From NCBI GenBank assembly GCA_023150215.1, contig JAKLLJ010000101.1:1-10183 (forward strand): a stretch of DNA of 10,183 nucleotides, in the 5' to 3' direction. Both the position numbers and the translations under genes were made by a program. Shown here piece by piece: positions 1 to 6,191 of the stretch. Under the pieces are notes generated by a model, which ran no database searches, had not been told where the DNA came from, and saw only the letters and a program-made list of their open reading frames with translations. This DNA is from Thauera sp. (GTDB lineage: Bacteria; Pseudomonadota; Gammaproteobacteria; Burkholderiales; Rhodocyclaceae). Every line of letters starts with the position of its first letter. Position 1 is the stretch's first letter.

Positions 1-1
1 G

Positions 2-673
2 GTGTTCGAGGACGCCGACCTGCTGGTGATCGACAAGCCGGTCGGGCTGGTGGTCCATCCGGGCAACGGCAACTGGAGCGGAACCCTGCTCAACGCGCTG
101 CTCCACCACGACCCCGCGCTTGCCGCGGTGCCGCGTGCCGGCATCGTGCACCGGCTCGACAAGGACACCAGCGGCCTGATGGTGGTGGCGAAGACGCTCG
201 CGGCGCAGACCGATCTCGTGCGCCAGCTTCAGGCGCGCACGGTCAAGCGCCACTATCGCGCGCTGGTGCAGGGCGAGTTCGGCGCCGGCGGCACGGTCGA
301 TGCGCCAGTCGGCCGTCACCCGACGCAGCGCACCCGGATGGCGGTGGTCGGCAACGGTCGTCCGGCGCTCACGCATTATCTGGTCGTCGAGCGCTTCGCC
401 GGGTTCACCCTGGTGGAGTGCCGGCTGGAGACCGGGCGAACGCATCAGATCCGCGTTCATATGGCGCACATCGGTCATCCCCTGGTTGGCGATCCGGTAT
501 ACGCCCCGCGCCGTTGCGGCAACGCCCTGCTCGACGACTTCCCGCGCCAGGCCCTGCACGCCTTTCGGCTCGGGCTGGTCCATCCGCGCAGCGCCCAGCC
601 GATGAGCTGGGAGGTGCCGATGGCGGCCGATTTCGCCGCCCTGCTCGACGGCCTGCGCGGAGGGCGGCAATGA
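2..673 (+). CDS. rluD: 23S rRNA pseudouridine synthase RluD, 3' part (partial at left edge)
   Basis: RluD isomerises uridines in helix 69 of 23S rRNA (positions 1911, 1915 and 1917 in E. coli) during 50S assembly. The visible 223 codons are the catalytic domain. They begin in the conserved strand with VIDKPVGLVVHPG and contain the RluA-family motif GIVHRLDKDTSGLMVVAK, whose Asp (visible residue 53, codon at 158) is the nucleophile. The later block LETGRTHQIRVHMAHIGHPL is also typical of the family. Compared with the roughly 326-residue E. coli protein about 86 residues are missing, namely the N-terminal S4 RNA-binding domain, which must lie left of the window. The GTG at 2 is therefore an internal valine, not a start. 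The stop codon overlaps the pgeF start (ATGA), suggesting translational coupling. RluD is favoured over RluA or RluC by the sequence of the catalytic motif and by pgeF next door, a very common pairing. Confidence 0.93.
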   Translation: MFEDADLLVIDKPVGLVVHPGNGNWSGTLLNALLHHDPALAAVPRAGIVHRLDKDTSGLMVVAKTLAAQTDLVRQLQARTVKRHYRALVQGEFGAGGTVDAPVGRHPTQRTRMAVVGNGRPALTHYLVVERFAGFTLVECRLETGRTHQIRVHMAHIGHPLVGDPVYAPRRCGNALLDDFPRQALHAFRLGLVHPRSAQPMSWEVPMAADFAALLDGLRGGRQ

Positions 674-1461
674 ACGCGCCATCGTCCGCGGCGCCGCCCG
701 GCTTCATCGTGCTGGCGCCCGGCCTGCTACGCCCCGACTGGGCGCTGCCGTCTGGCGTGCGTGCGCTGGTGACGACCCGCGAGGGCGGTGCGAGTGCCCC
801 ACCCTACGCCAGCTTCAACCTGGGTCGCCACGTCGGTGACGACCCGGCGGCGGTCGAGCTCAATCGGGCGCGGCTGCGTGCCGCACTCGGCGCGCAGCCG
901 CTGTGGCTCGACCAGGTGCATGGCTGCGCGGTGGCCGACGCCGACCACGCCGCCGGGGTTCCGGTCGCTGACGCGGCGGTGGCGCGCAGCCCGCGGCGGG
1001 CCTGTGCAGTGCTGACCGCCGACTGCCTGCCGGTGCTGTTGTGCGACGACGAGGCCGGCGTGGTGGCGGCTGCGCACGCAGGTTGGCGCGGCCTGGCCGC
1101 GGGGGTGCTCGAGCGTGCGGTGGCGTCGATGGGGGTGGCGCCGGGTCAGGTGCGCGCCTGGCTCGGTCCTGCGATCGGGCCGCAGGCATTCGAGGTCGGC
1201 GACGAGGTGCGCGCGGCCTTCGTCGATGCCGATGGCGGGGCGGCGGCGGCATTCATGCCGGGGGTGGCGGCGGGGAAGTGGTTCGCCGACCTGTTCGCGC
1301 TGGCGCGGCGGCGTCTGGCCGCTGCCGGGGTGGAGCGGGTGGCCGGCGGTGGGGTATGCACCGTTTCCGATCCGCAGCACTTCTACTCCTACCGGCGCGA
1401 TGGACGCAGCGGACGGTTCGCGTCGCTGATCTGGATCGAAGCGGGACCCGGCGAGCGTTGA
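670..1461 (+). CDS. pgeF: Multicopper polyphenol oxidase / purine nucleoside phosphorylase family protein PgeF (YfiH)
   Basis: A 263-residue protein of the YfiH/DUF152 family. Members have been described as laccase-like polyphenol oxidases, as adenosine/purine nucleoside-processing enzymes, and in E. coli as PgeF, which corrects misincorporated L-Ser in peptidoglycan precursors; the role here is inferred from the family. The metal-binding triad is intact: His84 in LDQVHG, Cys119 in LTADCLPVLL and His136 in AHAGWRGL. The C-terminal signature GGVCTVSDPQHFYSYRRDG followed by SGRFASLIWI is also present. No signal peptide is seen, so it is cytoplasmic. The open frame extends upstream to 418, but the ATG at 670 is chosen because GGAGGG (659-664) sits at the right distance and because this start overlaps the rluD stop as ATGA, as usual in this gene pair. 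Length is normal for the family. No clear terminator follows. Confidence 0.92.
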   Translation: MNAPSSAAPPGFIVLAPGLLRPDWALPSGVRALVTTREGGASAPPYASFNLGRHVGDDPAAVELNRARLRAALGAQPLWLDQVHGCAVADADHAAGVPVADAAVARSPRRACAVLTADCLPVLLCDDEAGVVAAAHAGWRGLAAGVLERAVASMGVAPGQVRAWLGPAIGPQAFEVGDEVRAAFVDADGGAAAAFMPGVAAGKWFADLFALARRRLAAAGVERVAGGGVCTVSDPQHFYSYRRDGRSGRFASLIWIEAGPGER

Positions 1462-1518
1462 TCGCTCCGTGGCGGGACGGGCGATTCGCCTTGCATGGTG
1501 ACTGGCTCGGGTATGCAG

Positions 1519-1734
1519 CTATTGATCGGCGTCCGATTCGGCTCTATCGTTGCGCTCGAGATCTTCGCGCTCCAGCCGCCGACGCCGGCGCGCCGGGGTG
1601 CCGAACAGCCACAGGAACAGCGCCAGGGGGGCGAGGCCCCAGAACACCAGGGTGAGTGAGGCGGCAACGATCGTGTCCTCCGCCGCAGCGACGAGGACGA
1701 CGACGTACAGCCAGGCGATCGGAATCAGGTACAT
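1519..1734 (-). CDS. Small two-helix inner-membrane protein, function unknown
   Basis: A 71-residue protein on the minus strand, starting with ATG at 1734 and ending at the TAG at 1519-1521. Residues about 3-18 and 23-44 are strongly hydrophobic and would form two membrane helices. A basic cluster follows (GTPARRRRR, residues 45-53), which by the positive-inside rule would be cytoplasmic, and then a charged tail rich in Asp, Glu and Arg. I recall similar short proteins beginning MYLIPIAWLYVV and ending their second helix with GTPARRR in Azoarcus, Thauera and other betaproteobacteria, so I regard it as a real gene rather than an antisense shadow. It converges on pgeF (57-bp gap) and diverges from phaC (102-bp gap), so it may share a promoter region with phaC. 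No good Shine-Dalgarno is visible before the start. Nothing in the sequence shows a function; a link to PHA metabolism would be positional only. Confidence 0.65.
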   Translation of the reverse strand: MYLIPIAWLYVVVLVAAAEDTIVAASLTLVFWGLAPLALFLWLFGTPARRRRRLEREDLERNDRAESDADQ

Positions 1735-1836
1735 GGGTGGATTCTAGCGCGTCGAGAGGTCGCGCGGAGGGATCCCGGACAAGGCAGAACCGCGGCCTGG
1801 AGCCCGAGCGGGCGGTCGCGGGTTCAGGAGAGACGG

Positions 1837-3582
1837 ATGTCGGATTCGACGGGCAAGCAGGTGCCTCCGGGCATGGAGGCGGTCTTCGCCGCAGGGCAGG
1901 CGATGGCGCAGGGTTTCTTCGATGCGCTCGCGCGCCAGCATGCTGCAATGCAGGACTCCTCGGGGCTGGTGGCGAACAAGCTGCCATTGCCGGATTCCGA
2001 GATCATGACCGCTTTGCAAAAGGATTTTGCCGAGAAGCACGCTGCACTGTGGTCGTCCATGCTGGCGCGCAAGCCGGGCGAGGCGGGCGCGGTGGTCGCG
2101 CAGCCCGAGCCGGGCGACAAGCGCTTTGCCGCGCCAGAGTGGTCCGAGAGCCCGGTGTTCGACTACATGCGCCAGGCCTATCTGCTCAACGCCGGCCTTC
2201 TGCGCCAGATGGCGGACGCCATGCCGATTGCGGACGGGCGCGCGAAGTCGCGTATCCAGTTTCTGACCCGGCAGTACATCGATGCACTCGCACCGAGCAA
2301 TTTCGCCGCCACCAACCCCGAGTTCATCAAGGCGGCGGTCGACACGAAGGGCGAGAGCATTGCCCGCGGCGTGCAGAACCTGCTGCGCGACATGGAGAAG
2401 GGGCGCATCTCGATGACCGACGATTCGGCCTTCGAGATCGGCCGCAATCTGGCCCTGACACCGGGTGCGGTGGTGTTCGAGAACGAGTTGATGCAGTTGA
2501 TCCAGTACGCGCCGTTGACCGAGAAGGTCGCGCAGACGCCGCTGCTGATCGTGCCGCCGTGCATCAACAAGTTCTACATCATGGATCTGCAGCCGGAAAA
2601 CTCGCTCGTGCGCTTCGTCGTCGAGCAGGGCTTCACGGTCTTCCTGGTGTCGTGGAAGAATCCGCGCCCGGATAGCGGCGCGCATCACACCTGGGACGAG
2701 TATCTCGACAAGGGGCCGCTGGCGGCGCTCGAAGTGGTGCGCTCGATCACCCGCGTCAAGAAGCCCAACGTGCTCGGCTTTTGCGTCGGCGGCACCATCC
2801 TCACCTCCGCACTCGCCGTGGAGCGCGCGCGCGGTGAGGACCCGGTGGCAAGCCTGACGCTGATGACCACGCTGCTCGACTTTTCCGACGCCGGCGAACT
2901 CGGCTGCCTGGTGGACGAGGCGAGCGTCAGCGCACGCGAGGCGGCCATCGGCAAGGGGGGCGTGCTCAAGGGGCAGGAACTGGCGAACGTGTTCTCCTTC
3001 CTGCGTGCCAACGATCTCGTCTGGCAGTACGTGGTCGGCAACTACCTGAAGGGCAACAAGCCCGCTGCGTTCGACCTGCTTTACTGGAACTCGGACTCCA
3101 CCAACCTGCCGGGGCCCTTCCTGACCTGGTACCTGCGCAACATGTACCTCGAGAACAATCTGCGCGTGCCGGGCAAGCTCAAGATGCTCGGCCACAAGGT
3201 CGATCTCGGCAAGGTGGATGCGCCCGCTTATCTGATGGCTGCGCGCGAGGACCACATCGTGCCGTGGAAGAGCGCCTACCTGGCGCGCAACCTGCTCGGC
3301 GGTGACACGACCTTCGTGCTTGGCGCCAGCGGCCACATCGCCGGCGCGATCAATCCGGCGTCGAAGAACCGGCGCAGCTACTGGACCGCCGATGTGCGTC
3401 CGGCCGATCCCGACGAGTGGCTGGAGGTCGCGGTCGAGCACAAGGGCAGCTGGTGGCTGCACTGGGCGGAGTGGCTGCGTGGCCACGGCGGCAAGGAGGT
3501 TGCCGCACGCGGCCGGCTGGGCAGCACCAAGCATGAGCCGATCGAGCCCGCACCGGGGCGCTACGTCAAGGAGCGTTCCTGA
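1837..3582 (+). CDS. phaC: Class I poly(3-hydroxyalkanoate) synthase PhaC
   Basis: Polymerises (R)-3-hydroxyacyl-CoA, mainly 3-hydroxybutyryl-CoA, into PHA at the granule surface, releasing CoA. The 581-residue length fits the single-subunit class I enzyme (C. necator PhaC1 is 589). The N-terminal PhaC_N region covers roughly residues 100-270 and the alpha/beta-hydrolase catalytic domain about 280-560. The lipase-like box GFCVGG carries the nucleophile Cys316. Asp472 (in AREDHIVPW) and His500 (in GASGHIAG) complete the triad and match Cys319, Asp480 and His508 of the C. necator enzyme. PPCINKFYIMDL and LVSWKNP are further class I blocks. Short-chain substrates are the inference from the class. 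The start is set by AGGAGA (1826-1831), 5 nt before the ATG. The upstream 102 bp contain no convincing -35/-10 pair and no TTGCA palindrome like the one before phaB2. phaB1 follows after 110 bp. Confidence 0.97.
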   Translation: MSDSTGKQVPPGMEAVFAAGQAMAQGFFDALARQHAAMQDSSGLVANKLPLPDSEIMTALQKDFAEKHAALWSSMLARKPGEAGAVVAQPEPGDKRFAAPEWSESPVFDYMRQAYLLNAGLLRQMADAMPIADGRAKSRIQFLTRQYIDALAPSNFAATNPEFIKAAVDTKGESIARGVQNLLRDMEKGRISMTDDSAFEIGRNLALTPGAVVFENELMQLIQYAPLTEKVAQTPLLIVPPCINKFYIMDLQPENSLVRFVVEQGFTVFLVSWKNPRPDSGAHHTWDEYLDKGPLAALEVVRSITRVKKPNVLGFCVGGTILTSALAVERARGEDPVASLTLMTTLLDFSDAGELGCLVDEASVSAREAAIGKGGVLKGQELANVFSFLRANDLVWQYVVGNYLKGNKPAAFDLLYWNSDSTNLPGPFLTWYLRNMYLENNLRVPGKLKMLGHKVDLGKVDAPAYLMAAREDHIVPWKSAYLARNLLGGDTTFVLGASGHIAGAINPASKNRRSYWTADVRPADPDEWLEVAVEHKGSWWLHWAEWLRGHGGKEVAARGRLGSTKHEPIEPAPGRYVKERS

Positions 3583-3610
3583 GTCGGGCAGCAGGATTTT
3601 TCGTCTTCGG

Positions 3611-3637
3611 CGGCAGCGGATCGGGCGGTCGCTGCCG
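3611..3637 (+). other. 8-bp stem-loop between phaC and phaB1
   Basis: CGGCAGCG (3611-3618) pairs perfectly with CGCTGCCG (3630-3637) around an 11-nt loop; a G-T and a G-C pair can extend it by two. No T-run follows, so it is not a normal intrinsic terminator. It could stabilise the 3' end of phaC mRNA, partly attenuate read-through into phaB1, or be an operator. Which of these applies cannot be told from sequence. Confidence 0.45.
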
Positions 3638-3692
3638 TCATCTTCAAGTACCGTCCAGCACAACACGACCCGAATAGGGAGAGGAGAAGAAC

Positions 3693-4433
3693 ATGGCAAG
3701 AGTTGCACTGGTAACCGGTGGCATGGGTGGTCTGGGCGAGGCAATCTGCATCAAGCTCGCGGCGCTCGGCTACAAGGTGGTCACGACGCATTCCCCGGGG
3801 AACACCAAGGCGCACGACTGGCTGCAGACCATGAACAACATGGGCTACGGCTTCAAGGCCGTCCCCTGCGACGTGGCTGACTTCGATTCGTGCAAGGCCT
3901 GCGTCGAGCAGGTGGTCAAGGAAGTCGGCCCGGTCGACGTGCTGGTCAATAACGCCGGCATCACCCGCGACATGACTTTCAAGAAGATGACCAAGGCCGA
4001 CTGGGACGCCGTCATCAGCACCAACCTCGACTCGGCCTTCAACATGACCAAGCAGGTCATGGACGGCATGGTCGAGCGCAAGTGGGGCCGCGTCATCAAC
4101 GTGTCCTCGGTCAACGGCCAGAAGGGCGCCTTCGGCCAGACCAACTATGCGGCGGCCAAGGCCGGCATGCACGGCTTCACCAAGGCGCTGGCGCTGGAAG
4201 TGGCGCGCAACGGCGTCACCGTCAACACCATCTCGCCGGGCTACATCGGCACCAAGATGGTGATGGCGATCCCGCAGGAAATCCTCGACTCCAAGATCCT
4301 GCCGCAGATCCCGGTGTCCCGCCTTGGCAAGCCGGAAGAGATCGCCGGCCTGGTCGCCTATCTGTCGTCGGACGAGGCGGCTTTCGTGACCGGCGCCAAC
4401 ATCTCGATCAACGGCGGTCAGCACATGTCCTGA
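3693..4433 (+). CDS. phaB: Acetoacetyl-CoA reductase, first of two tandem copies (PhaB1)
   Basis: A short-chain dehydrogenase/reductase of 246 residues that reduces acetoacetyl-CoA to (R)-3-hydroxybutyryl-CoA, the PhaC monomer. The Rossmann motif TGGMGGLG is at residues 8-15, NNAG at 86-89, and the catalytic set Asn111, Ser139, Tyr152 and Lys156 is complete. VSSVNGQKGAFGQTNY and the C-terminal INGGQHM are PhaB hallmarks that separate it from FabG. The cofactor loop after the second strand reads HSPGNTKAHDW, one residue shorter than in C. necator PhaB and without the arginines found there (Arg40 and Arg41), so cofactor preference should not be assumed to be NADPH. GGAGAGGAG (3678-3686) lies 6 nt before the ATG. 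No clear promoter is seen in the gap after phaC, so cotranscription with phaC is likely. A strong terminator follows. By hand alignment it is a little over half identical to the second copy, so this is an old duplication or independent acquisition. Confidence 0.95.
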   Translation: MARVALVTGGMGGLGEAICIKLAALGYKVVTTHSPGNTKAHDWLQTMNNMGYGFKAVPCDVADFDSCKACVEQVVKEVGPVDVLVNNAGITRDMTFKKMTKADWDAVISTNLDSAFNMTKQVMDGMVERKWGRVINVSSVNGQKGAFGQTNYAAAKAGMHGFTKALALEVARNGVTVNTISPGYIGTKMVMAIPQEILDSKILPQIPVSRLGKPEEIAGLVAYLSSDEAAFVTGANISINGGQHMS

Positions 4434-4462
4434 TCCGCTGCATGTCGATCAGACGTGCGCGA

Positions 4463-4488
4463 ACGCGCCCCGAGGGGCGCGTTTTTTT
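4463..4488 (+). terminator. Intrinsic terminator after phaB1
   Basis: ACGCGCCCC (4463-4471) and GGGGCGCGT (4474-4482) form a perfect GC-rich hairpin with a very short loop, directly followed by a run of seven T (4482-4488). It lies 29 bp after the phaB1 stop. This should end the phaC-phaB1 transcript before phaB2. Confidence 0.92.
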
Positions 4489-4496
4489 ATCAGCAG

Positions 4497-4530
4497 TGCA
4501 ATATTTTCTGGGCTATTGCATTGCAACAAG
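4497..4530 (+). promoter_or_regulatory. Candidate PhaR operator upstream of phaB2
   Basis: TTGCA-T-TGCAA (4516-4526) is a perfect palindrome around a central T. It is embedded in CTATTGCATTGCAACAAG (4513-4530). A second half-site TGCAATA (4497-4503) is an inverted copy of TATTGCA (4514-4520), so there are three TTGCA/TGCAA half-sites within 30 bp. From memory, TTGCA-type palindromes occur upstream of phasin and other PHA genes in betaproteobacteria and are bound by PhaR; the match here is by eye. Its position 20 bp before the -10 box would let a bound protein block RNA polymerase. Confidence 0.5.
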
Positions 4531-4552
4531 TTCCGTCAACAGTGGATATAAT
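4521..4552 (+). promoter_or_regulatory. Probable sigma-70 promoter of phaB2
   Basis: An exact -10 consensus TATAAT lies at 4547-4552. The -35 is weak: TTGCAA (4521-4526) matches four of six positions but with a 20-bp spacer, and CAACAA (4524-4529) has a 17-bp spacer. Transcription would start near 4559, giving a leader of about 105 nt before the phaB2 ATG. A weak -35 overlapping an operator fits a regulated promoter. Confidence 0.6.
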
Positions 4553-4664
4553 GAACTGGTGAGGCCGCTGATGCGCTGCCGCATGTAGGGCCGAAGAAGA
4601 TGCGGGCTCGGATGCCTGCCAATGATGGCTTCGGTTTTCAAAATTGCCCCAGAAGGATTTGAAG

Positions 4665-5405
4665 ATGTCCCAGAAAATCGCTCTCGTTACCGGCGCCATG
4701 GGTGGTCTCGGCACGGCGATCTGTCAGTCCCTTTCCAAGGACGGCTTCAAGGTCGTCGCCAACTGCCTGCCGAACTTCGACCAGAAGGATGCCTGGCTGT
4801 CGGCTCAGCGCGACCTCGGCTTCAACTTCGTCGCCGCCGAGGGCGATGTCTCCAACTACGAGTCCTGCGCCGCGATGGTCGCCAAGATCGAAGCCGAAGT
4901 CGGCCCGATCGACGTCCTGGTGAACAACGCCGGCATCACCCGCGACAAGTTCTTCCCCAAGATGGAGAAGGGCCAGTGGGATGCGGTCATCAACACCAAC
5001 CTGAACAGCCTGTTCAACGTCACTCACCACGTGTCCGCCAAGATGGCCGAGCGCGGCTGGGGTCGCATCGTCAACATCTCGTCGGTCAACGGCGTCAAGG
5101 GACAGGCCGGCCAGACCAACTACTCGACCGCCAAGGCGGGCGTGCTCGGGTTCACCAAGGCGCTGGCGGCCGAACTCGCCACCAAGGGCGTGACGGTCAA
5201 TGCAATCGCCCCGGGCTACATCGGCACCGACATGGTCATGGCGATTCGTGATGACATTCGCCAGGGCATCATCGACACCGTGCCGATGAAGCGTCTCGGC
5301 CGTCCGGACGAGATCGGCGACCTGTGCGCCTACCTTGCCTCCGACAAGGCTGCCTACATCACGGGCGCCACGATCAACATCAACGGCGGCCTGCACATGT
5401 GCTGA
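4665..5405 (+). CDS. phaB: Acetoacetyl-CoA reductase, second tandem copy (PhaB2)
   Basis: Catalyses the same step as the first copy, acetoacetyl-CoA to (R)-3-hydroxybutyryl-CoA. It has 246 residues and aligns without gaps to C. necator PhaB as I remember it, including Ser140, Tyr153 and Lys157, the blocks NISSVNG and TNYSTAKAG, and the ending INGGLHM. The Rossmann motif TGAMGGLG is at residues 9-16 and NNAG at 87-90. At the positions of C. necator Arg40 and Arg41 it has Gln40 and Lys41 (loop CLPNFDQKDAW), so the NADPH 2'-phosphate clamp is altered. The frame can be extended to a TTG at 4644, but the ATG at 4665 is preferred because AGAAGGA (4651-4657) sits 7 nt before it and the resulting N-terminus matches the family. 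It has its own promoter, candidate operator and terminator, so it is probably expressed separately from phaC-phaB1. Confidence 0.95.
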   Translation: MSQKIALVTGAMGGLGTAICQSLSKDGFKVVANCLPNFDQKDAWLSAQRDLGFNFVAAEGDVSNYESCAAMVAKIEAEVGPIDVLVNNAGITRDKFFPKMEKGQWDAVINTNLNSLFNVTHHVSAKMAERGWGRIVNISSVNGVKGQAGQTNYSTAKAGVLGFTKALAAELATKGVTVNAIAPGYIGTDMVMAIRDDIRQGIIDTVPMKRLGRPDEIGDLCAYLASDKAAYITGATININGGLHMC

Positions 5406-5435
5406 TGCTGCACCGTGCCATGCGTCAGCTCACGG

Positions 5436-5460
5436 AACCCCGTCGAAAGACGGGGTTTTT
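5436..5460 (+). terminator. Intrinsic terminator after phaB2
   Basis: AACCCCGTC (5436-5444) and GACGGGGTT (5449-5457) form a perfect 9-bp stem closed by a GAAA tetraloop, with five T at 5456-5460. It lies 30 bp after the phaB2 stop and separates phaB2 from the phaR promoter. Confidence 0.9.
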
Positions 5461-5485
5461 CCATGGTTTCGATGACGCACCGCGG

Positions 5486-5491
5486 TATAAT
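5486..5491 (+). promoter_or_regulatory. -10 box of the phaR promoter
   Basis: An exact TATAAT lies at 5486-5491, 44 bp before the phaR ATG. No good -35 is visible at 16-18 bp upstream. Just downstream, TTCGC (5495-5499) and GCGAA (5505-5509) form a small inverted repeat across the likely start site, which could be an operator or a 5' hairpin. No TTGCA palindrome like that of phaB2 is present. Confidence 0.55.
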
Positions 5492-5535
5492 TTTTTCGCA
5501 AAGAGCGAATAGACTGCCGCCGAGGAGACGGATAA

Positions 5536-6120
5536 ATGCCGGAACAGCTGCGCCTGATCAAGAAATACCCTAACCGCCGCCTGTACGACACGCGGACGAG
5601 TTCCTACATCACCCTCGCGGACGTGAAGGACCTCGTGCTCGGCAATGAGCAGTTCCAGGTCGTGGACGCCAAGACCGGCGAGGATCTGACGCGCAGCATC
5701 CTCCTGCAGATCATCCTCGAGGAAGAAGCCGGTGGTGCGCCGATGTTCACCAGCGACCTGCTCTCGCACATGATCCGTTTCTACGGCAATGCGATGCAGG
5801 GCATGATGGGCAAGTACCTCGAGAGCAACATCAAGGCCTTCACCGAGATGCAGGGCAAGCTGCAGGACCAGGCGCGCGCGATCTACGGCGAGAACAGTCC
5901 GGTCGGGCAGGACTTGTGGGCGCAGTTCCTCAACTTCCAGGGGCCCGCGTTGCAGAGCATGATGGGCGCCTACGTGGACCAGTCGAAGAAGATGTTCGAG
6001 CAGATGCAGAGCCAGCTCGAGAGTCAGACGCGCAACATGTTCACCGGCTTCCAGTTTCCCGGCTACGTCCGCCCCGAAGACGAGCTGCCCGCCGCGCCCA
6101 AGGGCGACGGCAAGAAGTGA
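5536..6120 (+). CDS. phaR: Polyhydroxyalkanoate synthesis repressor PhaR
   Basis: A transcriptional repressor that binds both DNA and PHA granules: when polymer appears PhaR is titrated away and phasin and other PHA genes are derepressed. The 194-residue protein opens with the diagnostic PHB/PHA accumulation regulator DNA-binding domain (about residues 6-66), with the block IKKYPNRRLYDTRTSSYITL. The second PHB_acc domain follows (about 70-110, MFTSDLLSHMIRFYGNAMQG). After this comes a Met- and Gln-rich amphipathic helical region (about 110-170, with MFEQMQSQLESQTRNMF), which by family analogy serves oligomerisation and granule contact, and then a short Pro- and Lys-rich tail. Length is close to that of C. 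necator PhaR (about 183). GGAG (5524-5527) lies 8 nt before the ATG. It has its own TATAAT box and follows a terminator, so it is likely transcribed separately from phaB2. Its regulated targets, such as phasins, are elsewhere. Confidence 0.95.
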   Translation: MPEQLRLIKKYPNRRLYDTRTSSYITLADVKDLVLGNEQFQVVDAKTGEDLTRSILLQIILEEEAGGAPMFTSDLLSHMIRFYGNAMQGMMGKYLESNIKAFTEMQGKLQDQARAIYGENSPVGQDLWAQFLNFQGPALQSMMGAYVDQSKKMFEQMQSQLESQTRNMFTGFQFPGYVRPEDELPAAPKGDGKK

Positions 6121-6191
6121 GCGGCACAGCGCTCGTGGCGCCAAGCCGCAAGCGCTGAAACGCCAGCGCTCCGACCCGACAGGTTTTTTGC

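Noticed and set aside
418..669. Upstream extension of pgeF inside rluD
   Set aside because: The extension is low-complexity Arg/Pro/Ala sequence overlapping the rluD catalytic domain; the ATG at 670 has a good Shine-Dalgarno and fits the family length.
1735..1836. Promoter or operator between the small membrane gene and phaC
   Set aside because: I see only a weak GCGCG/CGCGC inverted repeat (1747-1765) and no convincing -35/-10 pair, so no feature is called.
1744..3744. Open frame of 666 codons on the minus strand across phaC
   Set aside because: It is antisense to a clearly real gene with catalytic motifs, its product is rich in Arg, His and Leu without recognisable domains, and such shadows are common opposite high-GC genes.
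4644..4664. TTG start seven codons upstream of the phaB2 ATG
   Set aside because: AGAAGGA lies between the TTG and the ATG, and the ATG gives the 246-residue length and N-terminus of known PhaB proteins.
3693..5405. FabG-type 3-oxoacyl-ACP reductases instead of PhaB
   Set aside because: SSVNG followed by the TNY active-site block, the INGG-HM ending, and the position between phaC and phaR point to PhaB.
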